Assembly: GCF_020166105.1 (NCBI RefSeq)
Contig: NZ_JAIUJY010000002.1
Location: 682,001 to 746,000 of the forward strand
Origin: Blastococcus sp. LR1
GTDB taxonomy: Bacteria > Actinomycetota > Actinomycetes > Mycobacteriales > Geodermatophilaceae
DNA: 64,000 nt
Direction: 5' to 3'
The translations under genes were made by a program, and so were the position numbers. Position 1 is the first letter of the stretch. Each line of letters begins with the position of its first letter. Positions 19,943-28,736 of this stretch are shown in pieces. The notes below the pieces were generated by a model. It searched no databases, was not told where the DNA came from, and saw nothing but the letters and a program-made list of their open reading frames with translations.

Positions 19943-21171
19943 GGTTGCACCTTTTCGTCTGGTGACTCTTTAATCCTGACGACCGCGCGCCATGCGCTGA
20001 CGCCCGCGGGTAGGACGAGAATAAGGGAGGCGATCTCGGCGGCGAGTACTGCAGCCCCTATTCCTCGCGGAGTGGAGCCGAGGGAAAGCATCGTGCCCAC
20101 GACTATCGCTAGGCTCACGGCCAGCCTGGCGACGATCGAGAATCGCCTGCCGGACGCCACCAAGAGTGTGTCAAACCAGTTCGACACGAAGAAAAAAGGA
20201 GTGCCAAGAATGACCAATGCAAGAATCTCCGCCGCCGCCTCGAAGTCTTGACCGAAGAGCGCACTCACGATCTGCGGAGCGGCAAACCAGACGGCCAAGG
20301 CGACTAGGGAACCGGCCGCCACGTTCACAGCGAAACTGACTCGAAGAATTCTCGCCCAACCTGACGCTCGCGCATACAAGCGGGGTCTCAAGACATCGTT
20401 ATTCATTGCCACCGCTAGCAATCCCGATATGCCGTAGATCGACAGGGCTGCACGGGCGGATCCGGCAAGCGTCACGGAGGCAACCAAACCTGCGCATATC
20501 ATCGGAGCTTGGCGCGACAGCGCAATGAGTGCGCTCTGTAGCCCGAAAGGGACCGAGTCGCGGAACAATGCAATGAGCTTCAGGCGCGGTTCGTTGCTGG
20601 CGACCTCGGCGGACGTGCGAGGTCGCAGGCTAATCAAGAGCGCGGCGAAGCCCCCGAGGAGGAATGCTCCGGCCGCAGCAACCGCGTTCGGCGAGGCTAC
20701 CAGGGGTACAACCAGCAGCGGGGCCACTGCAATCAAGCGCAACAGGATGTCGCGCCGCGCTTTGACGGCATACTGCAACTGCCGCTGAGGCCTCGCAGTG
20801 AAGGGGAGAGCCAGTGAGGTCATGGCCAATCCAAAGGCGATGAGGAGTGCAGAAACTTTCCCCTCCCCGTCCAGCGGGGGGTAAGCCAGGACGGACACCG
20901 TGGCGATAAAAAGGAAGATCACCTGCCAGGCGAGCAGTCCACGCCGCAGGCCTTGGTCTCCTACGACGTTCCTCAGATACGCTTGGTCGAGTCCGGCGTA
21001 GGAGAAGGCATTTGCAGCCGTAGCCACGGCGAGAGCGGCTGCATACACGCCGAAATCAACGGGCCCAAGCCACCGCGCAAGGACTACCGTCGCAATGGTT
21101 GTCGCGGGGATAATAGCGAACTTCGCCGCCACGGCGAAGAGTGGACCGAGACTGGAGCGAATTACTCTCAA
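19939..21171 (-). CDS. Wzx-like polysaccharide flippase
   Basis: A 410-residue protein with about 12 to 14 hydrophobic helices, starting LFAVAAKFAIIPATTIATVVLARWLGPVDFGVYA, the classic opening of the polysaccharide-biosynthesis transporter (MOP) family. It should move undecaprenyl-linked repeat units across the membrane. The start is TTG 21171 with GGAG nine bases upstream; no ATG or GTG gives a complete first helix. It is first in the minus-strand run of four coupled genes, so the promoter should be in 21172-21400. Confidence 0.88.
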   Translation of the reverse strand: MRVIRSSLGPLFAVAAKFAIIPATTIATVVLARWLGPVDFGVYAAALAVATAANAFSYAGLDQAYLRNVVGDQGLRRGLLAWQVIFLFIATVSVLAYPPLDGEGKVSALLIAFGLAMTSLALPFTARPQRQLQYAVKARRDILLRLIAVAPLLVVPLVASPNAVAAAGAFLLGGFAALLISLRPRTSAEVASNEPRLKLIALFRDSVPFGLQSALIALSRQAPMICAGLVASVTLAGSARAALSIYGISGLLAVAMNNDVLRPRLYARASGWARILRVSFAVNVAAGSLVALAVWFAAPQIVSALFGQDFEAAAEILALVILGTPFFFVSNWFDTLLVASGRRFSIVARLAVSLAIVVGTMLSLGSTPRGIGAAVLAAEIASLILVLPAGVSAWRAVVRIKESPDEKVQP

Positions 21172-21659
21172 GGAGAGACTCCGACTAAGGGCATTGAATT
21201 ACCGACCAGGCCTTTGCACTGTCTCGCGTCCTCAGTCAGGATTACACAGCTGATTGCTTGCTCGAAGGAGTGTCCCGCAGAGCTCGCCTGACTGACCATA
21301 GCCGTAACTTATCGGATGCTCAGCGTTCGTTCTCTCACTGTCGCTGCGGTACGGCGGGCAGGGCCGAGCGCCACTAGGGGTACCGGTACCACCGGCGGAG
21401 GATCGTCCGTTGACGAAACGATGCCGGAGTCGCCACGGCCGGGTAGCGGCGCCTAGCAAGTTCGATCGATTGGTCAGTTGGGGTGCGCTCCTCTCACCTG
21501 ACGCCAGGCTGGAGGAGATAGGTGTCGCGCGTGGGGACGGGACGGGCGAACCCATCGCCGCCCAGCGTCAGAGCGGTGGAAGCCGCCGCTGGCGACCGGT
21601 ATCCCCGAGCCCACGGCCCCAGATCATGGTGCGCGCTGTACGCCGACACCCACGGGGGC
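21172..21659. other. Gene-free stretch upstream of the flippase operon
   Basis: No convincing gene. It is likely to hold the promoter of the minus-strand flippase-GT operon and the terminator of the PP2C gene that ends at 21660. It contains the 12-base palindrome GGTACCGGTACC at 21379-21390 (two tandem KpnI-like hexamers), which could be a regulator site. Frames here lack recognisable protein features. Confidence 0.5.
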
Positions 21660-22427
21660 TCACGGTTCTTCCGCTCGACCACCCGCCTGCTCGTCAGCCG
21701 ACTCGAAACCGTGCACGCGGACGACCACCACGCTCACGTTGTCGTGCGCGCCCGCCCGGAGAGCGACGTCGACCAGCCCGTCGGCCAGCGCCTGCTCGTC
21801 GGTGTCGGCGGCCATCAGCTCCGCGATCCGCCCGTCGTCTACGTCGCCGGTCAGGCCGTCCGAGCACAGCAGGAAGCGCTGGCCGTCCTCCACCGGGAGC
21901 AGCGTGACGTCGGCTCCTGCGCGGTCACCGAAGCCCAGGGCACGAGTGATCATGTGCCGCTGCGGATGCGTGAGCGCGCGCTCCTCGGTGATCTGGCCGG
22001 CGTCGATGAGCCGCTGCACGACCGAGTGGTCGGAGCTCACCCGCTCCAGGCCCTCGGCACCCCAGCGGTAGACCCGTGAGTCGCCCACGTGGAAGGCCGC
22101 CCACAGCGGGGAGCCGTTGCCCTCGACGAGCGCGATGCCGGCCACCGTCGTCCCGGGCCGGTTGGTCGCGCCGATCGCCTTGCCCATGGCGGCGATGTCG
22201 TCGTCGGCGCGCTCCAGCGCCGCCTGGATCGCCTCGACCGACACCGTCGGGCTCTGCGCCAGCTCCCCCAGCCGCGCCACCGCCAGCTCGCTCGCCTGCG
22301 CGCCCCCTGCGTGCCCGCCCATGCCGTCGGCGACGGCGAACACCGGCGGAGCTCCGAGGCATCGGTCCTGGTTCTCCTGGCGCCGGCCGACATCCGAGGC
22401 CACCGCCCAGGTGAGGTCAGGCAACAT
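21660..22427 (-). CDS. PP2C-family serine/threonine phosphatase
   Basis: A 255-residue metal-dependent phosphatase. The motifs run in order: ASDVGRRQENQD (metal Asp), VFAVADGMGGHAGG, TTVAGIAL, HVGDSRVYR, SSDHSVVQRL, ITRALG, FLLCSDGLTGDVDD, and the C-terminal HDNVSVVVV with the last metal ligands. No transmembrane segment is present, so it acts in the cytoplasm, reversing Ser/Thr kinase signals, perhaps on the membrane proteins encoded next to it. No kinase gene is in the window. The start at ATG 22427 gives the family's normal length. Confidence 0.93.
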   Translation of the reverse strand: MLPDLTWAVASDVGRRQENQDRCLGAPPVFAVADGMGGHAGGAQASELAVARLGELAQSPTVSVEAIQAALERADDDIAAMGKAIGATNRPGTTVAGIALVEGNGSPLWAAFHVGDSRVYRWGAEGLERVSSDHSVVQRLIDAGQITEERALTHPQRHMITRALGFGDRAGADVTLLPVEDGQRFLLCSDGLTGDVDDGRIAELMAADTDEQALADGLVDVALRAGAHDNVSVVVVRVHGFESADEQAGGRAEEP

Positions 22428-22650
22428 CCGCGCTCCTGTCCCCGTCGTCCGGCCCCCGAAACCGTCCGCCCCGCAGGGCGAGCGCGCATGACCCTATGGC
22501 GTGCGGGCCGACGCCGGAACGCCGCGGCCCCTCGGAACACCGAAAGGCACGCCGGACGCCCGTGACCCGTGGGACGGACGTGCTCAGGCGTTAGCGACAC
22601 GTGGCACACGGAGCGGCTCGACACGCCCGGGCCGCTCCTACGCTCCGCCC

Positions 22651-23442
22651 ATGCCTTGTCCCACCTGTGGGGCGACGGACGCACGCACGCAGATCCTTCC
22701 GGGTTACTGGCGCTGCGACGCCGTCGTCCGCGTAGCCGAGCTCGTCGGCGGTCCCGTCGACGCCGCGGCCCCGGTCGCGACGACCAAGCGCTGCGGCACC
22801 ATCCACATCCAGACCCGCGCCGACTCCGACGCCGCCGTCTGCCGCTGCGGTGACCCCGCCATCGGCGAGTGCACCGAGTGCACCCGCGCGGTCTGCGCCG
22901 ACCACTCCGCCCTGTGGCAGGGCTGGCGGGTCTGCGACCGCGACCTGGCCAACGCGCGCATGCGCGCCCGTTCGGCCGCGATCGCCGAGGAGCGCGCCCG
23001 CGCCGCCGCCCTCGCCGCCGCCGAGGCCGAGCGCCACCGCCAGCGCACCGAGCTGCTGGAGCTCGCCGCCGAAGACGCCGTCTGGATCCTCTACGCCCGC
23101 GACGAGAAGCGCACCGAGCAGGAGATCCGCTCCGCCGTGCACGTCCTGCGCGGCCTGAACGCCACCGACTTCACCGACGCCTGCCTCTACCTGCTCCCCT
23201 ACGCCCGCGAGCCCGAGAAGCGCGGCAGCGCGCTGAGCCGGCTCTCGGGCTGGGCCTTCGAGGGCGCCGACTACCACGGCCGCTCCTGGTTCCTGACCCG
23301 CAAGGGCGAGTGGCACCGCAGCGGCGCCTACGGCGGCGCGTCGGAGAACCGCTGGAAGAAGATCCGGTTCGACGACGTCGAGAAGCGCGCGGTCATCGAC
23401 GAGCTCGCCTGGCAGCAGAAGGTCGACAGCGGCCTGATCTGA
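22651..23442 (+). CDS. Zinc-ribbon and coiled-coil protein of unknown function
   Basis: A 263-residue protein from ATG 22651 (MPCPTCGAT). The N-terminus has C3/C6 and C22, then CRCGDPAIGECTECTRAVCADH, giving at least two metal-binding clusters resembling zinc ribbon or B-box patterns. A long Ala/Glu/Arg helix (about 108-145) suggests a coiled coil. The C-terminal part contains WAFEGADYHGRSWFLTRKGEWHRSG and ends IDELAWQQKVDSGLI. I know of no assigned function. It is divergent from the PP2C gene and convergent with the next gene. Confidence 0.75.
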   Translation: MPCPTCGATDARTQILPGYWRCDAVVRVAELVGGPVDAAAPVATTKRCGTIHIQTRADSDAAVCRCGDPAIGECTECTRAVCADHSALWQGWRVCDRDLANARMRARSAAIAEERARAAALAAAEAERHRQRTELLELAAEDAVWILYARDEKRTEQEIRSAVHVLRGLNATDFTDACLYLLPYAREPEKRGSALSRLSGWAFEGADYHGRSWFLTRKGEWHRSGAYGGASENRWKKIRFDDVEKRAVIDELAWQQKVDSGLI

Positions 23443-23460
23443 CCGTGCGGACGAGGGCAG

Positions 23461-24342
23461 TCAGTAGCCCTCGAACGCCACCTCGCTGATCGCGGTGAAG
23501 TCGCGGACCGCCGTCTCGTTCCCGGTCGTCACGATCTCGACGACGACCTGCTCGGTGGTCACCGGCGCGTCCAGGACGATCTGGTCGAGCGACGGGCGCG
23601 GAGGGCTGAACGTCTGCACCTGCGTGGTGCCGTCGTCGAACTCCCAGACGACGCGCGTGATGGTGCGGTTCTCGAGGAACCGGTCGGTCCCGTCGAACGG
23701 ATCGACCTTGGCGTAGCCGGGGATCAGCCCGACGGACGTCAGGGTGACCTCCCGCCCGAAGTCGAAGGCCACCCGCTGGCCCTCGGCGGACCCTGGGCAC
23801 CGCCAGGCCGTTCCCGGCACGCCATCGAGCGTGTGCGCGGGCTCGTAGGTGATCGTGTTGCCGACGCTGTCCTCACCGGGCAGCGCCTGGCAACCGGCGC
23901 TGACGAACTCCGGCCGCAGCGATCCCACGGGCCGGTCCGGCCGGGGCTCTGCCTCCTCCTTCTGGTCGGGCGCCGGGACCACGACGGCCGGTCCGCCGTC
24001 GGCCACCACGGACGGGTTGTCGTCGTCGGACGCCCCGAACACGAACCACGCCCCGGCGCCCATCGCGCCCACGAGCAGCAGCGCCACCAGGACGAGCCAG
24101 GAGGACCGTCCCGAGTGCGCGGGTGGCTGGGGCGGCGGAGCCGGGAAGGGGTGCACGGGCGGCGGACCGGCCCAGGGGCCGACCTGCGGCTGTTCCTTGG
24201 TGAGCGACACCTGCGGCGTCGTCGCCGTGGCGACCCCCGGCTCGGAGGTCCACGCCGGCTGAGGTGCCCACGCCGGCTCCGGGGGCGCGGCCTGCGGTAC
24301 CCAGGGCGCCGTCCGCGGCTGCTTTCCGTCGTACGAGCTCAT
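23461..24342 (-). CDS. Membrane-anchored NADase-type glycan-binding (discoidin-like) protein
   Basis: A 293-residue protein with a Pro-rich cytoplasmic N-terminus, one membrane helix at about 80-103 (SSWLVLVALLLVGAMGAGAWF) and an extracellular domain from about 145. That domain (YEPAHTLDGVPGTAWRCPG, TLTSVGLIPGYAKVDPFDGTDRF, NRTITRVVWEFDDG, AVRDFTAISEVAFEGY) matches the discoidin-like module described as NADase-type glycan-binding. No catalytic domain is attached, so a binding or sensing role is inferred. A close paralogue is at 28708-29643. Confidence 0.8.
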   Translation of the reverse strand: MSSYDGKQPRTAPWVPQAAPPEPAWAPQPAWTSEPGVATATTPQVSLTKEQPQVGPWAGPPPVHPFPAPPPQPPAHSGRSSWLVLVALLLVGAMGAGAWFVFGASDDDNPSVVADGGPAVVVPAPDQKEEAEPRPDRPVGSLRPEFVSAGCQALPGEDSVGNTITYEPAHTLDGVPGTAWRCPGSAEGQRVAFDFGREVTLTSVGLIPGYAKVDPFDGTDRFLENRTITRVVWEFDDGTTQVQTFSPPRPSLDQIVLDAPVTTEQVVVEIVTTGNETAVRDFTAISEVAFEGY

Positions 24343-24448
24343 CGCACACCCCCGTGGCCGACGCCGCTCCGCGCGGGCGGCGTCGGCGAGAGTAGGTCAG
24401 CTGCGGCCCGGATCGAGGCCTTCGCGATGCGATACGGAACCCGGGCGG

Positions 24449-25861
24449 TCAGCCGGCCGTCCCGGTCGGGAGTCCGTCACTCGCCGCGCCGAAACGACGC
24501 CGCACGGCCACCACGAAGCCGGCGGGGACCTTCGCCGCGACGACCGGTGCCAGCAGCCCGCAGACCCCGCCCCACACGGCCAGGACGATCGCAGCGAGGA
24601 ACGGGTTGAAGGTGACCGACCCCTCCCCCGAGGCCGAGAACTCGGCGACCTCGCCGCCGCCGTCGGCACTGATCCGGAGCAGGAGGGCGGCGGCGAACGC
24701 GACGACGGCCAGGGCCCCGGCGAACCGGCCCGCCTCGCGCCGGGCGTCCTCCACCGTGTCCTGGCGCACCGCGAGAGCCGTGGCCACCGCGAGCGTTCCC
24801 ACCCCCAGCAGGACCGGCGCCAGCCACAGCCAGCCGTTGGCATCGGTGAGCATGAACAGGTCGACGTCGGCAGAGCTCATCCCGACGAGCCCGCCGAGCA
24901 CGGGGCTGTCGGAACCGCCCTCCAGGCTCAGCGGAACACCCGCCGAGAGCAGGACGCCGGCGAGCGCACCGTTGCCCCCGCCGAGCAGGAGGACGGCGAG
25001 CGAGGCGACCGGCTCGCCCTCCTCGATCAGCGACCAGATGAACGTTCCGAGCAGGGCCACGACGCCGAGGGAGAACACCGCGACGGCGCCGCCGAGCGCT
25101 GCCCGCGCCTGGGAGCGGGCCACCCCCAGCCGGCCCGGCAGCGGCACCGACCGGGAGAACAGCCAGGTCAGCCCGAGCGCGGCTCCCGCGAAGAGCAGGG
25201 CGCCGACCAGCGTGGAGAGGACGCCGATCCCGAACTGGCCGGCGACCCCCAGGGCGTCGAGCTCGTCGGCCTCCCGGCGGGTCAGCAGGGCCAGCGGCAG
25301 GAAGATCGCCGTGAACACCAGGGCGGTGCGCACGCCGCGCAGCAGGGCGTCGGTGGAGCTCGCCGGCGGGGAGGCGTGCAGGTCGCGGCGGTAGGACCGG
25401 GCGAGCAGGACGAGCCCCGCCAGCGTGATCGTCAGCGGCAGGAAGCCGACGGAGGCCGAGGTGGCGGCGGAGGTGCCCAGCACCGACGCGTCGGCCTCCA
25501 GGTAGGCGTCGCCACCCACGGCGAGGCAGACCGCCGCGACGGTCAGGGTGAGCACCTCACCGAAGCCGAGGTCGCCCTCGCCGGCCAGCAGGACGGCGAG
25601 CAGCGCGAGCACCGCCATCGCCCCGACCGCGAGACCGGCGGCCCGGACCGCCGGACGCCAGTCGCCGGTGAGCAGCGCGTCGACGACGGCGGTCCGTGGC
25701 ACTGTCGGCGGGCCCGGCTCCGGCGGCGGGGGCGGATTCCACTGCTGCTGCGGCGGCTGCTCCGGAACGGTAGCCGCGGCCAGGCGGGCGCCGCACGTGG
25801 CGCAGAAGCTCCCGCCGGGAACCGCCTGAGAACCGCAGTTGAAGCAGAAGCTCCCCGTCAT
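24449..25861 (-). CDS. Zinc-ribbon multi-pass membrane protein
   Basis: A 470-residue protein. The N-terminal double-Cys ribbon (CFNCGS...CATCGA, residues 6-23) is followed by a Pro-rich linker and about ten membrane helices. ATG 25861 is chosen because it directly precedes the ribbon (MTGSFCFNCG). It is a paralogue of 32531-34081: both share AVVDALLTGDW/FVDALLNGDW, GGDAYLEADAS/GGDAFAEADAS and the LPLTITL/LPLTVTL block. The function of this membrane family is unknown to me. Confidence 0.78.
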   Translation of the reverse strand: MTGSFCFNCGSQAVPGGSFCATCGARLAAATVPEQPPQQQWNPPPPPEPGPPTVPRTAVVDALLTGDWRPAVRAAGLAVGAMAVLALLAVLLAGEGDLGFGEVLTLTVAAVCLAVGGDAYLEADASVLGTSAATSASVGFLPLTITLAGLVLLARSYRRDLHASPPASSTDALLRGVRTALVFTAIFLPLALLTRREADELDALGVAGQFGIGVLSTLVGALLFAGAALGLTWLFSRSVPLPGRLGVARSQARAALGGAVAVFSLGVVALLGTFIWSLIEEGEPVASLAVLLLGGGNGALAGVLLSAGVPLSLEGGSDSPVLGGLVGMSSADVDLFMLTDANGWLWLAPVLLGVGTLAVATALAVRQDTVEDARREAGRFAGALAVVAFAAALLLRISADGGGEVAEFSASGEGSVTFNPFLAAIVLAVWGGVCGLLAPVVAAKVPAGFVVAVRRRFGAASDGLPTGTAG

Positions 25862-25985
25862 CCGCCAGCTCCCCCTCGGCGTGCAGCGGTGCGTGACGGC
25901 GCCGCGCACCCGCTCGCGAACGGACCGTACCGGTCCGTAATCGGGGCGAACAAGGCTTCGCGGCGTGGCGGCCGCCGACGGAGGG

Positions 25986-26981
25986 TCAGCCGCCGGCCAG
26001 GGGCTCCGAAGGCGGTTGCGGAGACTGCTGGGCCGCCGCCGGTTGCTCCGGCGTCCGGACGCGCGAGAACCGGTAGACCGCGGCCGCGGTCGCCACCGCG
26101 GCCGCTCCCCCGGCGGCCAGGACCAGCGGCGACGTCCCGTCCACGGAACGGTCGTCGTCCTGCGGACCGGCCGCCGTCGCGGGATCCGACGGGGCCGCGG
26201 ACTGCTCCGGAGCCGGCGCCGGAGCCGCGGTCGGCCCGGGCTCGGGCGGGGCCGGAGCGGGCGGAGTACGGGCGGCGAGCAACGCGGCGACCTGCCCCGG
26301 GAAGGCGTCGCGGACCAGCGGATAGGCAGCGTCGCCCGGGCAGCTCGTCACGGACATGTCGCGGTGACCGGCGATGGTCGGCGTCGTCACCGAGGCCCCG
26401 GCCGGCCACCGGTTCGAGCCCCGGGAGACGAACGTCGTCGTGACGCCGGGCGTCGGGTCGATCCCGTACCGCTCGGCGAGGCCGGCCAGCAGCGCGACCA
26501 TCGAGCGCTGCGCCTCGGGCGTCGGCGGCTCCGTGGTGTGGTCGCCGACGAAGCAGCAGATCTGCGCGAAGCCCTGGCTCCCGCCGGTGGCCGAGGGCTG
26601 CACCGGGCCGTCGAGGCTGCCGGACCGGCCCTCCCACACGACGCCGTACCGGTCGACGAAGAAGTTGTAGGCGACGTCGGGCCAGCCCTTGTCCGCGCCG
26701 GTGTGGAAACCGTGGAACCCGCGGAGGGTGCCGGGCACGTCGCCCGCGGCGTAGCCGTTCGGCGAGGCGGAGTGGTGCACCAGCAGGAAGCGGACGTCGC
26801 CCGGAGCCTCCACCGGCAGCGGCGCCGGGGCACCGAGCCCCTCGGCCCACGCCGCGCGCGGCCGGATCTCCAGCCCGGCGAGGGCCGGGGCGGCCGTCGC
26901 CGGCCGGGGCAGCGACGTCGCCAGCGGAACGGCGAGGCCGGCCGCCACCAGCCCCTGCAGCACCGTCCGCCGGCTCAGCAC
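25986..26981 (-). CDS. Tat-exported PGRP-type N-acetylmuramoyl-L-alanine amidase
   Basis: About 331 residues from GTG 26981. The N-terminus SRRTVLQGLVAAGLAVPLA is a twin-arginine signal. The amidase_2/PGRP domain follows, with zinc ligands in LLVHHSASPNGY, IAGHRDMSVTSCPGD and the AYNFFVDRYGVVWEGR core. A Pro/Ala-rich spacer leads to a C-terminal helix (LVLAAGGAAAVATAAAVY) and a basic tail, so the enzyme should be tethered after export. It cuts the bond between muramic acid and the stem peptide. The GTG overlaps the stop of the upstream SPOR-like gene; another GTG is at 26987. Confidence 0.88.
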   Translation of the reverse strand: MLSRRTVLQGLVAAGLAVPLATSLPRPATAAPALAGLEIRPRAAWAEGLGAPAPLPVEAPGDVRFLLVHHSASPNGYAAGDVPGTLRGFHGFHTGADKGWPDVAYNFFVDRYGVVWEGRSGSLDGPVQPSATGGSQGFAQICCFVGDHTTEPPTPEAQRSMVALLAGLAERYGIDPTPGVTTTFVSRGSNRWPAGASVTTPTIAGHRDMSVTSCPGDAAYPLVRDAFPGQVAALLAARTPPAPAPPEPGPTAAPAPAPEQSAAPSDPATAAGPQDDDRSVDGTSPLVLAAGGAAAVATAAAVYRFSRVRTPEQPAAAQQSPQPPSEPLAGG

Positions 26982-27715
26982 TGCCACAGCTGGGTGGCCG
27001 GCGTGTTGTTGTCCATGCGCTTCACGTAGGCGCTGCCGCCGACGGCGGACCGGGCCGCGCACGCCGTGGCCTGGTCCGGATAGGGGCCGACGTAGACGGC
27101 GTAGATGAGGCTGCCGTCGTCCAGCTGCTGCCGCATCGAGGTGCAGCCGCCCCGGGTGAGGGTGTACATCGCACCGGGCCGGCTGCTCATCAGCGCCTGG
27201 ACGTCGGCGGCGTGGGCGGCCGGATCGGTCGCCGCACCCAGGAAGACCATGAAGCTGCCGTCGCACGCGGGCGTCGAGATCGGAACGCCCAGGCCCAGGT
27301 CGCCGGCCGCGGTCCCGGACGGCTGCGCCGACGGGGTGGGGGCGGTGCTCTGCGCGGCGTCCTCGTCCTCGCTCCCCGAGCTCCGGTCGGCATCGAACTG
27401 CTGGGACGAGCCGAACGGCGCGGAACCGCCGTCATCCGTCGAGGCGGAGCTCTCCTCGCCGGACGACGACGCGTCCTCCCGGGTCAGGAACAGGCCGATC
27501 CCCACCCCGGCGGCGACCAGCACGACCGCGAGCACAGCCCAGAGCAGCGCACCGCGCCGACGGCGAGGACCGCCGCCCGGCTGCTCCGGCGGCGTACCGC
27601 CTCCCGCGGGAAGGACGGCGGTGGGCGTGCGCTCGGCCGGCGGGGTCGCCTTCAGCGCCCAGGGGGCCGGCGAGCCCTTGCCCGGCGTCGATCCGGAGTC
27701 GGTCACGGACGGCAC
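26975..27715 (-). CDS. Single-TM protein with SPOR-like C-terminus
   Basis: A 246-residue protein with a cytoplasmic Pro-rich region, one helix at about 57-79 and an extracellular Ser/Asp-rich linker. The C-terminal domain (FMVFLGAA..., SLIYAVYVGPYPDQATACAARSAVGGSAYVKRMDN) has the repeated aromatic-Val-Gly layout of SPOR domains, which bind denuded peptidoglycan. This fits its translational overlap with a peptidoglycan amidase gene. Start is GTG 27715, with GTG 27706 as an alternative. The SPOR assignment is by pattern only. Confidence 0.7.
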   Translation of the reverse strand: MPSVTDSGSTPGKGSPAPWALKATPPAERTPTAVLPAGGGTPPEQPGGGPRRRRGALLWAVLAVVLVAAGVGIGLFLTREDASSSGEESSASTDDGGSAPFGSSQQFDADRSSGSEDEDAAQSTAPTPSAQPSGTAAGDLGLGVPISTPACDGSFMVFLGAATDPAAHAADVQALMSSRPGAMYTLTRGGCTSMRQQLDDGSLIYAVYVGPYPDQATACAARSAVGGSAYVKRMDNNTPATQLWQC

Positions 27716-27848
27716 CCTAGCGAGAACGCCTCGGCTCGTCCGGCCGTCGACGCCCGGCCTGTCGCGCTCGGCCTGTCACACTCGCCGGAGCCGAGTCCGC
27801 CCCGAACGCGCTGCTCGGGTCCACCGGATCTCGACACGAGGAGCGCGC

Positions 27849-28736
27849 ATGCCCGCTGGAGCTCGCGGAGCACGCTCGAGGCGCCGGCCGTCCCCGGTCG
27901 TGCTCCTGCTGGGCGTCGCCGTACTGGTCGCCGCCGCTGTGGGGGCGGGCTACCTGGTGCGCACCGCGGGCTCGTCCGACGCCGCCGCACCCGTCGCGAC
28001 GAGCACGAGCCCGTCGTCGTCCGCGGCGCCGTCACCGGCTCCGAGCCCGACGGTTCCCCCTCCGCCCCCGCCCCCGCTCGCCGGCCGGACGGTCGTCCTC
28101 GACCCGGGGCACAACCGGGACAACGGGCAGCACCCCGCCCAGATCGGCCGGCAGGTCGACGCCGGCGGCTTCACGAAGCAGTGCAACACCACGGGCACGG
28201 CCACCAACAGCGGCGTCGCTGAGGCGACCGTCAACTGGGAGCTGGCCCTGGCCCTCCGCCAACGGCTCGAGGCGGCCGGCGCGCGGGTCGTGCTCACCCG
28301 CGACGCCGACGCCGGATGGGGCCCGTGCATCGACGAGCGCGCGGCGGTCGCCAACCGCGAGGGCGCGGACCTGCTGCTCTCCCTGCACGCCGACGGCTCC
28401 GCCGCGTCAGCGCACGGCTTCCACGTGATCGCGCCGGGGATGCTCCCCGGCTGGACCGACGACATCGCCGCGGAGAGCCAGCGGGCCGCCGTCGCCGTCC
28501 GGGACGCCCTGGTGGCCGGCGGCCTGACGCCGGCCACCTATCTCGGCTCCGCCGGGCTCGACGAGCGGACCGATCTGGGCACGCTCAACCGCTCCGACGT
28601 GCCTGCCGTGATGCTCGAGGCGGGCAACCTGCGTCATGCCGGCGACGCGGCCCTGCTCACCTCAGGAGAAGGCCAGGCCCGCGTCGCCGATGCGCTGAGC
28701 GCTGCGGTCACTCAGTTTTTGTCACGTAGCCGGTGA
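27849..28736 (+). CDS. N-acetylmuramoyl-L-alanine amidase (Amidase_3 family)
   Basis: A 295-residue exported or membrane-anchored amidase. After ATG 27849 (preceded by GAGGAG) come a basic stretch, a helix at about 16-38 and a Ser/Pro linker. The catalytic domain starts VVLDPGHNRDN (first zinc His) and contains EATVNWELALALRQRLEAAGARVVLTR (Glu ligand), LLLSLHADGS (His ligand) and VPAVMLEAGNLRH (catalytic Glu). It cleaves peptides from peptidoglycan during division or remodelling. Its last 29 bases overlap the convergent discoidin-like gene. Confidence 0.93.
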   Translation: MPAGARGARSRRRPSPVVLLLGVAVLVAAAVGAGYLVRTAGSSDAAAPVATSTSPSSSAAPSPAPSPTVPPPPPPPLAGRTVVLDPGHNRDNGQHPAQIGRQVDAGGFTKQCNTTGTATNSGVAEATVNWELALALRQRLEAAGARVVLTRDADAGWGPCIDERAAVANREGADLLLSLHADGSAASAHGFHVIAPGMLPGWTDDIAAESQRAAVAVRDALVAGGLTPATYLGSAGLDERTDLGTLNRSDVPAVMLEAGNLRHAGDAALLTSGEGQARVADALSAAVTQFLSRSR

